Assembly (NCBI RefSeq): GCF_002943525.1
Contig: NZ_CP025394.1
Coordinates: 4,898,001-4,962,000, forward strand
DNA: 64,000 nt
Direction of reading: 5' to 3'
DNA from: Kitasatospora sp. MMS16-BH015
GTDB lineage: Bacteria > Actinomycetota > Actinomycetes > Streptomycetales > Streptomycetaceae
Position numbers and translations under genes: made by a program. The notes beneath the pieces are model-generated. The model saw only the letters and a program-made list of their open reading frames with translations. It had not been told where the DNA came from and did no database searches. The first letter of the stretch is position 1, and every line of letters starts with the position of its first letter. This document shows positions 16,732 through 25,837 of this stretch, piece by piece.

Positions 16732-18240
16732 TCAGCGGTGGTAGCCCCGGAAGTAGCTCTGCGCCACTTGGTAGACGACGCCACCGATCTGGTGGCCCAT
16801 GGCCAGGCCGGGAGCGTTGTCGAAGCTCCAGTGCATGCCGCCGTAGATCCGGGAGATGCCGGCCTGCTCGGCGGCGGCGGTGAAGGTCGGCCAGCTCAGG
16901 GTGACGTCCTGGGCCGGGGTGACGCCGGGCTCCACGGTCGAGGTCTTCGCCTTGAAGGTGTACGAGTCGCCGAACTCGTCCGAGCCGGTGAAGCGCTTGA
17001 GGAACTCGGCGGCCGCACCCGAGAAGGTGGAGTGGCCCGAGACTGTGGCCGGGAAGCCCGGAACGGCCACGTACGCGCGCCACTTGACGCCGTCCATGGT
17101 GACGGTGCCCTGGCCGGGGCCGCCCCAGGCCTGGATCTGCCGGCCGCGCTGGTCGTAGGGGATCAGCGTGGACGGGCGGGCGTAGTTGTACTTGATCTTG
17201 ACGGCCCAGGAGCCGAACGCCGCGTCCGCCTCGGCCATGTTGAGGCCGAAGAAGAGCTTCGCGTCCTCGTCCACGCCGTAGCCGTCACGGTTGGAGACGA
17301 AGCGGGCCCACTGCTGCTGGGCGCCGGGCGGGGTGGTGTCGTTGTCCAGCCAGAACTCGGCGATGCACTTCTGCTCGTCGGTCAGGTTGGCGCTGATGTC
17401 GATCAGCTCGCTGATCGCGGCGGACAGCTGGGTGGACGGGTAGGACGGCGGGGCGGCCACCGTGAACTGGTCCGGGCTGGTGAGCGCGAACGGCTTGGTG
17501 TACGCGAACTGCGGGGTCAGGTACTTCTGGGTCTGGCCGCCCACGATCAGTGGGGTCCAGTGCTCCGGCTGGTTGACCAGGGCCGGGTCGAAGGTGGCCA
17601 CGGCCTGGGCCGGGTTGACCGGCACGTAGCCGGTGGTGTCCGCGTAGGCCGGGGTGCCGAGCTGGTTGGCGCCGTCCTGGTGACGGAAGTTCAGCACCGC
17701 CTGGGCGCAGCGCAGGCCGATGTCGGCCGGGCTGTTGGCCGGGGCGCTGGTCCGGGTCGGGTCGTAGCCGAGGCTGGTCATGAACGAGTCGGCGGCCGGG
17801 GCCTGGAGCGGGAAGAGGTCCACCAGGGCGGCGTGCGCGGCGTAGCTGATCGCCTCGTTCTTGTTGGCGAGGGTGCGCTCCCACCACGGGCGCCGCAGCG
17901 AGCCGCCGAACTGGGTGCCGACGGCTATGCCGTCGTAGCAGGCCCAGGCGTCGTAGATGGCGTTGTGCACGATGGCCAGCGCCCGGGCGTTGACGGTCGC
18001 GGGGCCGAAGACGGCGCCGGCGGCCTTGTACTTCGCGAGGATGGCGTCCATCGTCGCCTCGTTCCACCGCACCACGATGCTCGGGGCCACGTCGCAGTGC
18101 GGCACCCGGCGCTTGCGGTTCGGGTTCTCGGAGGCCCAGGTGGTGGGGGCGGAGAGGGCCAGGGCGCCGGCGGCGCCCGCGGCGCCGGCCAGCACCCTGC
18201 GGCGGGAGAACGTGCGAGCGGAGTTGGAGGGAAGAGTCAT
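16732..18240 (-). CDS. Vanadium-dependent haloperoxidase-like enzyme, Tat-exported
   Basis: A 502-residue secreted protein of the vanadium chloroperoxidase/PAP2 phosphatase superfamily. An N-terminal twin-arginine signal (SRRRVLAGAAGAAGALALS, 12-30) with an AxA-type region predicts Tat export after cofactor loading. The vanadate pocket is complete: KIKYNYARP (K and R, near 350), VSGHS (near 401) and SRIYGGMHWSFDN (R and H, near 463). Such enzymes oxidise halide with H2O2 and halogenate or cyclise substrates; some members act only as phosphatases. It is the first gene of the leftward operon and faces a SARP regulator. Confidence 0.9.
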   Translation of the reverse strand: MTLPSNSARTFSRRRVLAGAAGAAGALALSAPTTWASENPNRKRRVPHCDVAPSIVVRWNEATMDAILAKYKAAGAVFGPATVNARALAIVHNAIYDAWACYDGIAVGTQFGGSLRRPWWERTLANKNEAISYAAHAALVDLFPLQAPAADSFMTSLGYDPTRTSAPANSPADIGLRCAQAVLNFRHQDGANQLGTPAYADTTGYVPVNPAQAVATFDPALVNQPEHWTPLIVGGQTQKYLTPQFAYTKPFALTSPDQFTVAAPPSYPSTQLSAAISELIDISANLTDEQKCIAEFWLDNDTTPPGAQQQWARFVSNRDGYGVDEDAKLFFGLNMAEADAAFGSWAVKIKYNYARPSTLIPYDQRGRQIQAWGGPGQGTVTMDGVKWRAYVAVPGFPATVSGHSTFSGAAAEFLKRFTGSDEFGDSYTFKAKTSTVEPGVTPAQDVTLSWPTFTAAAEQAGISRIYGGMHWSFDNAPGLAMGHQIGGVVYQVAQSYFRGYHR

Positions 18241-18323
18241 CGGGTGATTCCTTCTCGCGAATTACCGGGATGGCCAGGCTTGGCCGACACGCGGAAGGTA
18301 GGCGAGGGCTCGTGTCACCGCCG

Positions 18324-18348
18324 TTGCAGGCGTATTGCACCGCATTGC
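18324..18348. promoter_or_regulatory. Candidate SARP-binding direct repeats
   Basis: TTGCAGG, ATTGCAC and ATTGCGA occur in tandem with TTGC cores at 18324, 18335 and 18345 (11 and 10 bp apart). SARP regulators typically bind direct heptamers with 11-bp periodicity. The site lies in the 298-bp gap between the divergent haloperoxidase and SARP genes. No other feature was seen in this gap apart from the two ribosome binding sites. Confidence 0.45.
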
Positions 18349-18538
18349 GAACGACCCGGGCGGAGGGCAACCGCATCCCGGGCCGGACCGGGGCTGACCT
18401 GCCCGGGGTCCGGTTCGGGGGGTGGCGGGCAATCCGTCGGCTCTATGTCAGGTGCACGGCCCGGTCGACAGGCTCGCCGCGTCCGTCACCAGTGGTTAGC
18501 GTGGGGGCCAGGTGAAGGAGCTGGGGGGAGTAAGCGCC

Positions 18539-19372
18539 ATGATCCAACCACTGTCCGAATCTGCCGGGGACGGCGAGGCCGTACCGCTCCCGGAGACGGC
18601 ACAAGGCCCGCACGCGGGCGGGACGGCCACGGACCAGCGGCCCGTGGTGGAGCTGGACCTGCTGGGGGGTTTCGCGCTGCGCTGCGACGGCCGCGACGTG
18701 CACCCGACGGTCGGGGCCCGGCGGCTGCTCGCCCTGCTGGCCCTCGAGCCTAACGGCATGACCCGGTCAAGGACAGCGGCCGTGCTCTGGCCGCAGCTCG
18801 ACCCGGCCCGCGCCGGGGCGGCGCTGCGCACCGCCCTGCACCGGCTGCCGGGCGACCGGTCGTACCTGGTGGACAGCACCCTGGAGCGGCTCCGGCTGGC
18901 CACCCACATCACCGTTGACCTGGTCGAACACCGGTCGGTGGCGGCCCACTTGCTCAACCTCGCGCTGCCCATGGGCACCGAGGAGCTGGGCCGCGCGGTG
19001 AGCTGCGACCTCAGCCGCGACCTGCTGCCGGATTGGGAGGAGGACTGGCTGGAGCACCACCAGGTGCGCTGGCGCCAGCTGCGCCTGCACGCCCTGGAGG
19101 CCCTCTCCAGCCGCCTCTCCGAGGCCGGCTGGGCGGGTGCGGCGGTGGACGCCGCGCTGGTGGCCATCCACTCCGACAGCCTGCGCGAGAGCGCCCACGA
19201 GACGCTGGTGGCCGCCTACCTGGCGGCCGGCAACCAGATCGCCGCCCACGCCTACCGGGCCTCCTACCGGGCGCTGCTCCAGCGCGAGCTGAGCGCCACC
19301 GCGCCCGGCCGGTGGGCCAACTTCCCGGCCGGAGCCGACGGGCCGGGCGGCCGGATGCGCCGGCTCAGCTGA
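18539..19372 (+). CDS. Small SARP-family regulator (winged helix plus BTAD)
   Basis: A 277-residue Streptomyces antibiotic regulatory protein. The N-terminal winged-helix part (VVELDLLGGFALRCDGRDVHPTVGARRLLALLAL, then LWPQLDPARAGAALRTALHRL) is followed by a helical BTAD domain (LHALEALSSRLSEAGWAGAAVDAALVAIHSDSLRESAHETLVAAYL). It lacks an NB-ARC ATPase, so it resembles DnrI/ActII-4 rather than AfsR. ATG at 18539 chosen because GGGGGGAG is correctly spaced; a GTG at 18512 is possible. Divergent from the haloperoxidase operon, it is the likely pathway activator. Confidence 0.85.
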   Translation: MIQPLSESAGDGEAVPLPETAQGPHAGGTATDQRPVVELDLLGGFALRCDGRDVHPTVGARRLLALLALEPNGMTRSRTAAVLWPQLDPARAGAALRTALHRLPGDRSYLVDSTLERLRLATHITVDLVEHRSVAAHLLNLALPMGTEELGRAVSCDLSRDLLPDWEEDWLEHHQVRWRQLRLHALEALSSRLSEAGWAGAAVDAALVAIHSDSLRESAHETLVAAYLAAGNQIAAHAYRASYRALLQRELSATAPGRWANFPAGADGPGGRMRRLS

Positions 19373-19511
19373 CGCAGTCGGCGCGGACTACTGACTGAGT
19401 CGGGCACGACCGGTGGCCGGAGTCGATCTTGTGGCTGCCGCCGGTCGGCCCCACCGTCGGGTGGCGGAGCCGGGCGCGGGCGGCGAAGGTGTGACAGGGG
19501 GTCAAGCAGCG

Positions 19512-19532
19512 CGCCCCGGGTGCCCCGGGGCG
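19512..19532. terminator. Compact hairpin after the SARP gene
   Basis: Perfect 9-bp stem CGCCCCGGG/CCCGGGGCG with loop TGC, 139 bp after the SARP stop and just upstream of the next ribosome binding site. It may be a terminator or a leader structure. Confidence 0.45.
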
Positions 19533-19555
19533 GCACGGCACGGGAGAGACCGCAG

Positions 19556-20344
19556 ATGCCTGAAGTCACCGCCGAGCACTACCCGCCCGGCACGCCCTGT
19601 TGGATCGACCTGATGGCCCCGGACCAGCAGGCCGCGCTGGACTTCTACCGCGACCTGTTCGGCTGGCAGGGCGAGGTCGGACCGCCCGAGTTCGGCGGGT
19701 ACGCGATGTGCACCCTGAACGGCAAGCCGGTGGCCGGGATCATGAAGGCCCAGCCGATGAACGAGGGCGACCCGGTGCCGCCCACGGTGTGGACCAGCTA
19801 CCTGGCCAGCGCCGACGCGGACGCCACCCAGGCGGCGATCACGGCGGCCGGCGGCACCGTGATGTTCCCGGCGATGGACGTGGGCACGGTCGGCCGGATG
19901 CTGGTCGCGGCCGACCCGACCGGAGCCGTGTTCGGCGTCTGGCAGCCGGTGGACTTCTACGGCGCCCAGGTGGTCAACGAGGCCGGCGCGCTCTGCTGGA
20001 ACGAGCTGCACACCGAGGACCTCCCCGCCGCCCGGGCCTTCTACCGGCAGGCCCTGGGCATCGAATCCGAGCTGATGGAGGGCATGACCGACTACTTCGC
20101 GGCCAAGGTCTCCGGCCGCCCGGTCGGCGGCCTGACCACCCTGGGCGGCCAGGCGCCCCCCGGCACGCCCCCGCACTGGCTGGTCTACTTCGCGGTGGAC
20201 GACACCGACAGCACGGTCGACGCCCTGGTCAAGCGGGGCGGCAACGTCCTGGTGCCGCCGTTCGACATGGTGGCCGGCCGGATGGCCGTGGTGGCCGACC
20301 CGCAGGGCGCCGTCTTCGCGGTGATCAAGCCCGTACCGATGTGA
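19556..20344 (+). CDS. VOC-superfamily protein with two glyoxalase-like domains
   Basis: A 262-residue protein with two vicinal-oxygen-chelate modules. The first begins PGTPCWIDLMAPDQQAALDFYRDLFGWQ. The second contains NEAGALCWNELHTEDLPAARAFYRQALG. Each ends with the ADPTGAVFGVWQP or ADPQGAVFAVIKP strand. The layout matches the actinobacterial glyoxalase/bleomycin-resistance-like family (Cfp30B type). Metal ligands are not fully conserved, so binding rather than catalysis is possible. ATG follows CGGGAGAG. Confidence 0.8.
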   Translation: MPEVTAEHYPPGTPCWIDLMAPDQQAALDFYRDLFGWQGEVGPPEFGGYAMCTLNGKPVAGIMKAQPMNEGDPVPPTVWTSYLASADADATQAAITAAGGTVMFPAMDVGTVGRMLVAADPTGAVFGVWQPVDFYGAQVVNEAGALCWNELHTEDLPAARAFYRQALGIESELMEGMTDYFAAKVSGRPVGGLTTLGGQAPPGTPPHWLVYFAVDDTDSTVDALVKRGGNVLVPPFDMVAGRMAVVADPQGAVFAVIKPVPM

Positions 20345-20350
20345 CCGTGC

Positions 20351-21142
20351 GTGTCGGATGAGTACGACCGGGCCCGGCGGGTGAGACTGGCGGACATGCT
20401 GGGACTTCCGGAGCACATCCACGCGTACCTGTTCGACCTCGACGGGGTGCTGACCCAGACCGCCAAGGTGCACGCGGCCGCCTGGAAGGACATGTTCGAC
20501 TCCTTCCTGCGCGCCGAGGCCGAGCGCACCGGCACCCCGTTCGTCCCCTTCGACCCGGTGGCCGACTACGACACCTACGTGGACGGCCGCCCCCGGCTCG
20601 ACGGCACCCGGGCCTTCCTCGACTCCCGGGGCGTCGAGCTGCCCGAGGGCCGGCCCGAGGACCCGCCCGGCACCCGCAGCGTGCACGGGCTGAGCAGCGC
20701 CAAGAACGACACGGTGCTGCGGATGATCCACGAGCAGGGCGTCCAGCCCTACCCCGGCTCGGTGGCCTACTTGCGCCGGCTGCGCGAGCTGGGGCGGCCC
20801 GCCGCCGTGGTCTCCTCCTCGGCCAACTGCCGGGATGTGCTGAAGGCCGCCGGGATCGAGGAGTACTTCGAGGTGGTGGTGGACGGCCTGACCGCCGCCC
20901 GCGACCACCTGCCGGGCAAGCCGGCCCCCGACACCTACCTGGCCGCCGCCCGGCAGCTCGCCACCGAGCCCGCGCACGCCGCCGTCTTCGAGGACGCCCT
21001 GGCCGGGGTGGCCTCCGGCCGGGCGGGCGGCTTCGGCGCCGTGGTCGGCGTGGACCGCACCGGCCAGGCGGATGCGCTGCGCGAGCACGGCGCCAGCCTG
21101 GTGGTCACCGACCTGGCCGAGCTGCTCGGGGGTGCCGAGTGA
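20351..21142 (+). CDS. Beta-phosphoglucomutase-like HAD phosphatase
   Basis: A protein of up to 263 residues in HAD subfamily I. Motifs: YLFDLDGVLT (nucleophile Asp), VSSSANC (motif II), GKPAPDTYL with the motif III lysine, and VFEDALAGVASG (motif IV). RSVHGLSSAKND fits the beta-PGM cap region. It converts beta-glucose 1-phosphate to glucose 6-phosphate and is coupled to a GH65 phosphorylase (GTGA overlap). The start is uncertain: GTG at 20351 or 20381 lack clear ribosome sites, and ATG at 20396 immediately precedes the conserved region. Confidence 0.85.
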   Translation: MSDEYDRARRVRLADMLGLPEHIHAYLFDLDGVLTQTAKVHAAAWKDMFDSFLRAEAERTGTPFVPFDPVADYDTYVDGRPRLDGTRAFLDSRGVELPEGRPEDPPGTRSVHGLSSAKNDTVLRMIHEQGVQPYPGSVAYLRRLRELGRPAAVVSSSANCRDVLKAAGIEEYFEVVVDGLTAARDHLPGKPAPDTYLAAARQLATEPAHAAVFEDALAGVASGRAGGFGAVVGVDRTGQADALREHGASLVVTDLAELLGGAE

Positions 21143-23538
21143 CCGCCGCCGGCAGCTTCACCGTCGACCCCTGGGGCGTCACCGAGCACGGCTTCGACCT
21201 GGCGGGCCAGGCCCGGGCCGAATCCGTCTTCGCCCTCTCCAACGGCCACATCGGCCTGCGCGGCAACCTCGACGAGGGGGAGCCGCACGGCCTGCCCGGC
21301 AGCTACCTGAACGGCGTCTTCGAGCTGCGCCCGCTGCCCTACGCCGAGGGCGGCTACGGCTACCCGGAGTCCGGCCAGAGCGTTATCAACGTGACCAACG
21401 GCAAGCTGATCCGGCTGCTGGTCGACGACGAGCCCTTCGACCTGCGCTACGGCGAGCTCCGCAGCCACCAGCGGAGCCTGGACTTCCGCGAGGGCCTGCT
21501 GCGGCGGGCCGCCGAGTGGACCTCCCCGGCCGGGCGCACCGTCAAGGTGGCCTCCACCCGGCTGGTCTCGCTGACCCAGCGGGCGGTGGCCGCGGTGGAG
21601 TACAAGGTCACCGCGGTGGACGGCCCGGTGCGGATCGTGGTCCAGTCCGAGCTGGTGGCCAACGAGCAGCTGCCCGCCGGGGAGGCCGACCCGCGGGCCG
21701 CCGCCGTGCTGGAGGCCCCGCTGGTCAGCGAGGCGCACCAGGCCAACGGCGGCAAGGCGGTGCTGGTGCACCGCACCCGCTACAGCGGGCTGCGGGTCTG
21801 CGCCGGCATGGACCACCTGGTCGAGGGCCCGGGCCGCTACGACACGGTGGCCGAGAGCTGGGACGACCAGGGCCGGGTCAGCGTCACCACCGTGCTGCAC
21901 CCCGGCGAGGAGCTGCGGCTGGTCAAGTTCCTCGCGTACGGCTGGTCGGCCACCCGTTCGCTGCCCGCCGTCCGCGACCAGGTGGAGGCCGCGCTGACCG
22001 CCGCCCGGTACACCGGCTGGGAGGGCCTGGTGGCCGAACAGCGGGCGTACCTGGACGAGTTCTGGGCGGCCAGCGACATCCGTCTGGACGGCGACGTGGA
22101 GCTCCAGCAGGCCGTCCGGTTCGCGCTCTTCCACGTGCTCCAGGCCGGCGCCCGGAGCGAGGAGCGGGCCATCCCCGCCAAGGGGCTGACCGGCCCGGGC
22201 TACGACGGGCACAGCTTCTGGGACACCGAGACCTTCGTGCTCCCGGTGCTCACCTACTGCCTGCCCGGCGCCGTCAAGCAGGCGCTGCGCTGGCGGCACA
22301 CCACCCTGCCGATGGCCCGCGACCGGGCCGCCCAACTCGGCCTGTCCGGCGCGGTGTTCCCTTGGCGGACGATCCACGGCGAGGAGTGCTCCGGCTACTG
22401 GCCGGCCGGCACCGCCGCCTTCCACATCGGCGCCGACATCGCGGTGGCCGCCGCCCGGTACGTCCGGGCCAGCGGGGACGAGGAGTTCGAGCGCGCCTAC
22501 GGGCTCGAACTCCTGGTGGAGACGGCCCGGATGTGGCGCTCGCTGGGCCACCACGACGCGGCCGGCCGGTTCCGGATCGAGGGGGTCACCGGCCCGGACG
22601 AGTACAGCGCGGTGGCCGACAACAACGTCTTCACCAACCTGATGGCGCAGACCAACCTGCGGGCCGCCGCCGAGGCCGCCAACCGGCACCCGCACGAGGC
22701 CGCCGCGCTGGGCGTGGATACCGAGGAGACCGCCGCCTGGCGGGACGCCGCCCGGGCCATGTACATCCCCTACGACGCCAAGCTCGGCGTGCACCCGCAG
22801 GCCGACGGCTTCACCGACCACCAGCTCTGGGACTTCGAGGCCACCCCGGCCGAGAAGTACCCGCTGCTGCTGCACTACCCGTACTTCGACCTCTACCGCA
22901 AGCAGGTGGTCAAGCAGGCCGACCTGGTGCTGGCCATGCAGGTGCGCGGGGACGCCTTCACCGACGAGCAGAAGGCCCGCAACTTCGCCTACTACGAGCG
23001 CCTGACCGTGCGGGACTCCTCGCTCTCGGCCTGCACCCAGGCGGTGATCGCCGCCGAGGTGGGCCAGCTCGACCTCGCGTACGACTACACCGCCGAGGCC
23101 GCCCTGATGGACCTGCACGACCTGGGCGGCAACACCCGGGACGGGCTGCACATGGCCTCGCTGGCCGGGGCCTGCATCGCGCTGGTCGCGGGCTTCGGCG
23201 GGCTGCGCGACCACAACTCGCACCTCTCCTTCCGGCCCCGGCTGCCCGCCGGGCTGCAGCGGCTCAGCTTCGCGCTGCGGGTGCGCGAGCACCTGCTCGG
23301 CCTGGAGATCACCCACGCCAGGACCGTCTACACCGTCCGCGAGGGCGGCCCGGTCACCGTGCTGCACGAGGGCGAGGAGCTGACCGTGACGGCCGACAAG
23401 CCGGTGAGCCGGGCGATGCCCGAGCCGGAGCAGGTGGAGCGGTGCGTCCAGCCGCCCGGACGCGAGCCCGCCCGACGGCAGCCTCAGGCCGGAGTGCAGG
23501 TCGGCAGCGGGGCCGTGGAGCACCTGCCGGCCGAATAG
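21139..23538 (+). CDS. Glycoside hydrolase family 65 phosphorylase (maltose/trehalose type)
   Basis: A 799-residue GH65 enzyme that phosphorolyses an alpha-linked glucose disaccharide to glucose and beta-glucose 1-phosphate. The N-terminal domain (ESVFALSNGHIGLRGNLDEGEPHG) and catalytic (alpha/alpha)6 core (HSFWDTETFVLPVL; VTGPDEYSAVADNNVFTN, whose Glu is the general acid) are clear. The family includes maltose, trehalose and kojibiose phosphorylases; sequence alone does not settle the substrate. The C-terminal ~40 residues are a Pro/Arg-rich extension. It works with the upstream beta-phosphoglucomutase to feed glycolysis. Confidence 0.92.
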   Translation: MTAAGSFTVDPWGVTEHGFDLAGQARAESVFALSNGHIGLRGNLDEGEPHGLPGSYLNGVFELRPLPYAEGGYGYPESGQSVINVTNGKLIRLLVDDEPFDLRYGELRSHQRSLDFREGLLRRAAEWTSPAGRTVKVASTRLVSLTQRAVAAVEYKVTAVDGPVRIVVQSELVANEQLPAGEADPRAAAVLEAPLVSEAHQANGGKAVLVHRTRYSGLRVCAGMDHLVEGPGRYDTVAESWDDQGRVSVTTVLHPGEELRLVKFLAYGWSATRSLPAVRDQVEAALTAARYTGWEGLVAEQRAYLDEFWAASDIRLDGDVELQQAVRFALFHVLQAGARSEERAIPAKGLTGPGYDGHSFWDTETFVLPVLTYCLPGAVKQALRWRHTTLPMARDRAAQLGLSGAVFPWRTIHGEECSGYWPAGTAAFHIGADIAVAAARYVRASGDEEFERAYGLELLVETARMWRSLGHHDAAGRFRIEGVTGPDEYSAVADNNVFTNLMAQTNLRAAAEAANRHPHEAAALGVDTEETAAWRDAARAMYIPYDAKLGVHPQADGFTDHQLWDFEATPAEKYPLLLHYPYFDLYRKQVVKQADLVLAMQVRGDAFTDEQKARNFAYYERLTVRDSSLSACTQAVIAAEVGQLDLAYDYTAEAALMDLHDLGGNTRDGLHMASLAGACIALVAGFGGLRDHNSHLSFRPRLPAGLQRLSFALRVREHLLGLEITHARTVYTVREGGPVTVLHEGEELTVTADKPVSRAMPEPEQVERCVQPPGREPARRQPQAGVQVGSGAVEHLPAE

Positions 23539-23643
23539 CGTCAGGTAGTTGCCATCGACGTGTGGAGATCTCCCGAAGATGACATAAAAAGTCTTACTAT
23601 CGCCCATCACATGATCGGCGTGGTGGGGAGGTGCTAAGGGGCC

Positions 23644-24627
23644 GTGACGTGTTACCCGGCGCTGTCCGACAGTGACCTGAGGGTGTTCCAGTGGGCGGCC
23701 GGCCACGGCCGGCTCACCCCGCAGGCGGCGGCCGAGCTCGGCCTCTCCGAGAGCGAACTCCGGCACTCCACCGAGGTGCTGGAGCAGCTGCACCTGCTCC
23801 GCCCGCTGCCCGGCGGCCCGGACGGCGGGCCCGACCTGGTGCCCGTCGCCCCCGATCTGGCCGCCGCCAGCCTGCTCGCCCCCACCGAGGCCGAGCTGCG
23901 CCGCCGACTGGCCGACACCGAGCGGATGCGGGCCGAACTCACCCGGCTCACCCCGCTCTACGAGCAGGGCGGCCCCGGCCGGGCGGTCGAGCCGCTGGAC
24001 GAGATCCTCGAACTCGACGCCGTGATCGACGTGATCGCCGGCCTGACCGCCCGATGTCGCAGCGAAGTGCTCACCTGTCAGCCCGGCGGCCCGCGCGCCC
24101 CGCACCTGCTGGAGCAGGCGTTCACCCGCGACCTGGCGATGATCCGGCGCGGGGTGCGGATGCGCACCCTCTACCAGCACACCTCGCGCCGGCACGCCCC
24201 CACCCAGGAGTACGTGCAGCGGATCTCCGGGGCGGGCGCCGAAGTCCGCACCCTCACCGCCCTGTTCGGCCGGATGATCGCCTTCGACCGGGAGACCGTG
24301 ATCATCCCGCACCACGAGGCCTACGACGGCGCGGTGGTGGTCCGCGACCCCTCCGCGGTGGCCTACCTGTGTGCCGTCTTCGACCACTCCTGGACCCTCG
24401 CGGACCCCTACACCCCGCTCGGCCAGCCCGGCGGGGAGAGCGCCCTGGACGAGATCAAGCAGGCCATCGTCCGGCTGATGGCCGAGGGCATGAAGGACGA
24501 GATGATCGCCCGCCGGCTCGGCATGTCGCTGCGCACCTGCCGCAAGCACATCGCCGAGACCATGGAGACCCTCGGCGCCGGCAGCCGCTTCCAGGCCGGC
24601 TACCTGGCCCGGGCCCGGGGCGACTAG
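23644..24627 (+). CDS. LuxR-type HTH regulator with N-terminal winged-helix region
   Basis: A 327-residue orphan regulator. The N-terminal ~50 residues (FQWAAGHGRLTPQAAAELGLSESELRHSTEVLEQLHLLRP) resemble a TrmB-like winged helix. A central sensor-like domain follows. The C-terminus ends with a LuxR HTH (IVRLMAEGMKDEMIARRLGMSLRTCRKHIAETMETLGAGSRFQAGYLA). GTG start. Its stop is interlocked with the stop of the convergent P450 gene. Such proteins often control neighbouring biosynthetic genes, so it may regulate the peptide cluster to its right. Confidence 0.8.
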   Translation: MTCYPALSDSDLRVFQWAAGHGRLTPQAAAELGLSESELRHSTEVLEQLHLLRPLPGGPDGGPDLVPVAPDLAAASLLAPTEAELRRRLADTERMRAELTRLTPLYEQGGPGRAVEPLDEILELDAVIDVIAGLTARCRSEVLTCQPGGPRAPHLLEQAFTRDLAMIRRGVRMRTLYQHTSRRHAPTQEYVQRISGAGAEVRTLTALFGRMIAFDRETVIIPHHEAYDGAVVVRDPSAVAYLCAVFDHSWTLADPYTPLGQPGGESALDEIKQAIVRLMAEGMKDEMIARRLGMSLRTCRKHIAETMETLGAGSRFQAGYLARARGD

Positions 24628-25778
24628 TTCAGGACGTGCAGGGCGTCCAGCCGGCGGTGCTGGTGGCCGCCGGAGTACTGCGGCGGGCCGCCGGTGAGCC
24701 GGGCCTGCGGCCAGTGGCGGGTGAACGCCTCCAGGGTGGCGGTCAGTTCGAGCTTGGCCAGGGCCGCACCGAGGCAGTAGTGCGGGCCCGCGCCGAAGCT
24801 CAGGTGGCGGGCGGCGCCCGGGCGGGCGAGGTCCAGCCGGTCCGGCTCGGGGTGGCTGCGCGGGTCGCGGTTGGCCGCCGTGACGGCCAGCAGCACGCCG
24901 CTGCCGGCCGGGATCACGGTGCCGCCGATGGCCACGTCCGCGAGGGCCGTGCGGCGGGTGCCGAACGGGCCCGGGGTGTCCCAGCGCAGCAGTTCGTCCA
25001 CCGCCCCCGGGGCCAGCCCCGGATCGGCCGTCAGTCTCGCGTACTCCTCGGGGTGGGTGAGCAGCGCCAGCACCGCCATCCCGATCATCTGCACCGTGCT
25101 GTCGAAGCCGGCCAGCACCAGCATCGCGATCAGGTCGACCAGTTCGGCTTCGGTCACCTCGCCGCTCGACTCCCAGGCGCGCAGCACCTGCGCCACCACG
25201 TCACCCCCGCCCGGGTGGGCCCGGCGGTCGGCCAGCTGGGCCCGCACCACCGCGTCCAGCCCGTCCAGCGCCGCCTCCGCCGCCCGGTGCGCCAGCAGGT
25301 CGGCCACCGCCCGCCGGATCACCCCGCCCGCCTCTGGCGGGAAGCCGAACACCTCGCGCAGCATCGCGAAGGCGAACGGCTCGGCGTACTCCGTCATCAG
25401 CTCCACCGGCCGCGCCTGCCCGGCGAGCCCGCCGAGCAGCTCGTCGGCCAGCCGCTCGGCCAGCGGGCGGTGCGCCGAGATCCGGCCGGGGGCGAAGGCG
25501 GGCGCGGCGAGGCGGCGGATCCGGGTGTGGTCCGGCGGGTCGTAGTTGACCAGCGTCATGTCCAGCGCCCGGTGCGGCCGGCCCGGGGCGGGCGGGGTGC
25601 CGCGCAGCGAGAGCCGCGGATCGGTGAAGGCCGCCCGCACCTCGGCCTCCCGGGTGACCAGCCAGACCGGCCGCCCGGCTGGCGTGCTCACCCGGGCCAC
25701 CGGGCAGCCCTCCCGGTACCGGGCGAGCACCTCGGCCGGGCGGGCCAGGAACTCGGCGCCGAGCGGTGATCCGGTCAT
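24624..25778 (-). CDS. Cytochrome P450
   Basis: A 384-residue soluble bacterial P450. I-helix AGFDSTVQM carries the acid/alcohol pair, the K-helix is VDELLRW (ExxR intact), and the heme loop FGAGPHYCLGAALAKLEL has the proximal Cys. It would hydroxylate or couple a small molecule or peptide using ferredoxin; no ferredoxin gene is adjacent. It lies 59 bp downstream of the GAF gene, on the strand of the left arm of the peptide cluster, so it may be a tailoring enzyme. ATG with CCGGAGGC upstream. Confidence 0.92.
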   Translation of the reverse strand: MTGSPLGAEFLARPAEVLARYREGCPVARVSTPAGRPVWLVTREAEVRAAFTDPRLSLRGTPPAPGRPHRALDMTLVNYDPPDHTRIRRLAAPAFAPGRISAHRPLAERLADELLGGLAGQARPVELMTEYAEPFAFAMLREVFGFPPEAGGVIRRAVADLLAHRAAEAALDGLDAVVRAQLADRRAHPGGGDVVAQVLRAWESSGEVTEAELVDLIAMLVLAGFDSTVQMIGMAVLALLTHPEEYARLTADPGLAPGAVDELLRWDTPGPFGTRRTALADVAIGGTVIPAGSGVLLAVTAANRDPRSHPEPDRLDLARPGAARHLSFGAGPHYCLGAALAKLELTATLEAFTRHWPQARLTGGPPQYSGGHQHRRLDALHVLN

Positions 25779-25837
25779 GGCTGCCTCCGGGGTGGGGTGG
25801 GGCGGGCGTTCGGGGTCGGGAGCGTGATGGCGCGGGC

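Noticed and set aside
20935..24549. Minus-strand frame of 1204 codons
   Set aside because: Antisense shadow of the phosphoglucomutase, GH65 and LuxR genes; composition is typical of GC-skewed third positions.
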